From Clostridiaceae bacterium (lineage in GTDB: Bacteria > Bacillota > Clostridia > CAYPLH01 > DUMO01), in contig DUMO01000070.1 in assembly GCA_012839865.1 (NCBI GenBank), positions 1 to 44,067 on the forward strand: DNA of 44,067 bases, written 5' to 3'. Under the pieces are notes generated by a model, which ran no database searches, was not told where the DNA came from, and was given only the letters and a program-made list of their open reading frames with translations. Positions 42,706 to 44,067 of the stretch are shown piece by piece. A program made the translations under genes and the position numbers. How positions within the stretch are numbered: the stretch's first letter is position 1; each line of letters opens with the position of its first letter.

Positions 42706-43845
42706 CTATTCATCTTCAAACAGGGCTTTTTTCCTTCGCATGGATACGCTCAGAACTACTCCTATGGCAATAAAGCTGGCCAGTAGGGATGTTCCTCCCT
42801 GACTTATAAACGGCAGGGGAATTCCGGTAACAGGCAGAAGTCCTATACTCATGCCGGTATTTTCAATAAAATGAAAAGCATACATACCGCAAATTCCTGA
42901 CACTACATAGGAACCAAATTTGTCTCTTGCAGTTTTGGCGATATATAAACAACGTATAATGATAAGGGTTAACAGCAGCACAACAGCTACCGATCCGATA
43001 AAGCCCAATTCCTCACCTATTACTGAGAAAATAAAGTCTGATTCCTTGACGGGCACGCTTGCGCTTTGGGTCAGAGTACCCTGGAAAAGTCCTTGTCCGT
43101 ATAATCTGCCTGACCCGATGGCCATGATGGATCTTAAAACATTGAATGTATAGGTGGTGGATCCTGATTCCGGCTTGAAAAGGCCGATAATTCGGTTTTT
43201 CTGGTAATCCTCCAGTAAATAAAACCAACTGAGCAGAAAAACAGGAATTGAGGACAAAAATCCAATTGCAATATATTTATAAGACAAACCGGCTACATAA
43301 ACCATAATGCAGAAAATAAATATAAAAACCAAAGCTGTTCCCATATCGGGCTGAAGCAATACAAGACCTATCGGTATTGCCGCAAAAACAGCCAGCAATG
43401 CAATTGGTTTGATTTTTTCCTCAGATTCGTTTATTTTTTCAAGATAATAGGCAACTACAAACACAAATGAAATCTTGGCCAGTTCGGAGGGTTGAACGGT
43501 AATACCTGCAATGTTCAGCCAGCTCTTGCTTCCAAATTGCTCACCGGTACCGAATATTAAAACCAAAACAAGGAGCATCAGACTCCCCAGGTAAAGAATA
43601 AACGAAAAGTTTTTATAGTACTGATAATCAATGCTGCTTAAAACCAGGGCGGCAACAATGCCCAGCACCATTGCCGCCACCTGAACCATGGCCATTCTTG
43701 ACCCATCGGCTCCGTTAGGCATTACAAGACTTGCGCTTTTCACAACCACAATGCCGATTCCCGATAAAATCAAAACAGCAAAAAATAAGAAATAATCAAA
43801 ATGTTTTACAAGGTTCACACCTTGGAATTTTTCCACCGAATACAT
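42706..43845 (-). CDS. rodA: RodA family SEDS peptidoglycan glycosyltransferase (elongation)
   Basis: This 379-aa SEDS protein has about ten TM helices. It polymerises lipid II for side-wall growth with a class B PBP. It differs from the FtsW copy at 32445 in the signature regions: SKSWLNIAGITVQPSELAKIS, LLQPDMGTALVFIF, QNRIIGLFKPE-type loop (YQKNRIIGLFKPES), SVPVKESDFIFSVIGEELG and GIPLPFISQGGTSLLAS. The last two favour RodA over FtsW. ATG 43845 has AGGGGGA 6 bases upstream. It starts 25 bases after the stop of the acidic repeat-protein gene, so the two are probably co-transcribed. Confidence 0.92.
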   Translation of the reverse strand: MYSVEKFQGVNLVKHFDYFLFFAVLILSGIGIVVVKSASLVMPNGADGSRMAMVQVAAMVLGIVAALVLSSIDYQYYKNFSFILYLGSLMLLVLVLIFGTGEQFGSKSWLNIAGITVQPSELAKISFVFVVAYYLEKINESEEKIKPIALLAVFAAIPIGLVLLQPDMGTALVFIFIFCIMVYVAGLSYKYIAIGFLSSIPVFLLSWFYLLEDYQKNRIIGLFKPESGSTTYTFNVLRSIMAIGSGRLYGQGLFQGTLTQSASVPVKESDFIFSVIGEELGFIGSVAVVLLLTLIIIRCLYIAKTARDKFGSYVVSGICGMYAFHFIENTGMSIGLLPVTGIPLPFISQGGTSLLASFIAIGVVLSVSMRRKKALFEDE

Positions 43846-43870
43846 ATATTCCCCCTGTCAGCAAAGATTA

Positions 43871-44067
43871 TCAGGAAACTTCACTTTCATCAGCTTCTAC
43901 AGTGTTTTCAGCATTTCCTGTTTCACTTGTATCTGCTTCACCGGCATCCTCAGAGTCTCCCTTTTCACTTTCACCGGCTCCACTGATATCTTCAGAGTCC
44001 CCTGTTTCACTTGCATCTGCTTCACCGGCATCTTCAGAGTCTCCTGCTTCACTTTCACCGGCTTCAC
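43871..44067 (-). CDS. C-terminal part of an acidic 14-residue-repeat protein (gene runs off the window)
   Basis: The minus-strand frame entering at the window edge is open to TGA at 43871. It encodes about 65 residues made of Glu, Asp, Ser, Ala, Gly and Thr only, with a 14-residue period: GDSEDAGEADASET, GDSEDISGAGESEK, GDSEDAGEADTSET, then a degenerate GNAENTVEADESEVS end. The matching 42-base DNA repeats are well conserved. I cannot name the protein because its N-terminal part lies outside. The tail is likely disordered and highly negative. It sits directly upstream of rodA in the same direction, suggesting co-expression with a wall-elongation gene. Confidence 0.65.
   Translation of the reverse strand, partial: EAGESEAGDSEDAGEADASETGDSEDISGAGESEKGDSEDAGEADTSETGNAENTVEADESEVS

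Noticed and set aside
43871-44067. CRISPR array at the window end
   Set aside because: The repeats are contiguous 42-base coding units without unique spacers, and one frame stays open through all of them.
1-44067. tRNA, rRNA, prophage or complete insertion sequence
   Set aside because: I saw no cloverleaf, rRNA signature, integrase, transposase or phage structural gene anywhere in the window.

Overview
The window looks like chromosomal DNA of an endospore-forming, anaerobic Gram-positive bacterium of the class Clostridia. The evidence is a one-piece pyruvate:ferredoxin oxidoreductase, the spoIIGA-sigE-sigG sporulation cluster, a spoVD/spoVE-type cell-division cluster, AT-rich composition with strong Shine-Dalgarno sites, and a surface protein with a Thr-Pro linker. 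The overall style resembles Acetivibrio/Clostridium thermocellum-type organisms (Clostridium cluster III). That placement is my inference and was not tested by any search.

Layout. 1-4.9 kb (minus): a single-pass membrane protein of unknown function, then nifJ (PFOR) with its own promoter. 4.9-5.8 kb (plus): a signal peptide / beta-domain / Thr-Pro linker / TM / Lys-rich-tail surface protein broken by a one-base frameshift. It converges on topA through a bidirectional terminator. 5.9-11.1 kb (minus): yifB(comM)-dprA-topA. 11.3-12.1 kb: a decayed acyltransferase. 12.2-14.2 kb: hflK-hflC. 14.3-18.7 kb: a 47-codon membrane peptide (plus), then spoIIGA-sigE-sigG-ylmC-nrdR (minus) driven by a spoIIG-like promoter with an overlong spacer. 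18.8-22.8 kb: a btuF-btuC-btuD corrinoid ABC transporter under a cobalamin riboswitch. 22.9-26.8 kb: cinA, murJ and ylmH. 27.0-31.9 kb (plus): a moxR-DUF58-transglutaminase operon ending at a repeat-like hairpin. 31.9-42.4 kb (minus): the division and wall (dcw) cluster mraZ-rsmH-ftsL-spoVD-murE-murF-mraY-ftsW, ending in a truncated murA. 42.7-44.07 kb: rodA behind the 3' end of a gene for an acidic 14-residue-repeat protein.

How the parts fit. Much of the window serves peptidoglycan synthesis and its sporulation-specific use: MurE and MurF complete the UDP-muramyl-pentapeptide, MraY makes lipid I, MurJ flips lipid II, and the FtsW and RodA SEDS polymerases with SpoVD build the wall. SpoIIGA, SigE and SigG direct spore development. 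DprA, YifB/ComM and CinA are competence- or recombination-associated. The corrinoid transporter is under B12 feedback.

I found no phage, CRISPR array, complete insertion sequence, tRNA or rRNA. No wholly new multigene system is evident. The least explained items are the C-terminal extension of BtuD, the truncated murA abutting a GGGACGGTTC hairpin, degenerate repeats inside the spoIIGA-sigE-sigG cluster, a Lys-codon-rich gene-less stretch between rsmH and ftsL, the acidic repeat protein next to rodA, and a composite double hairpin downstream of rodA.
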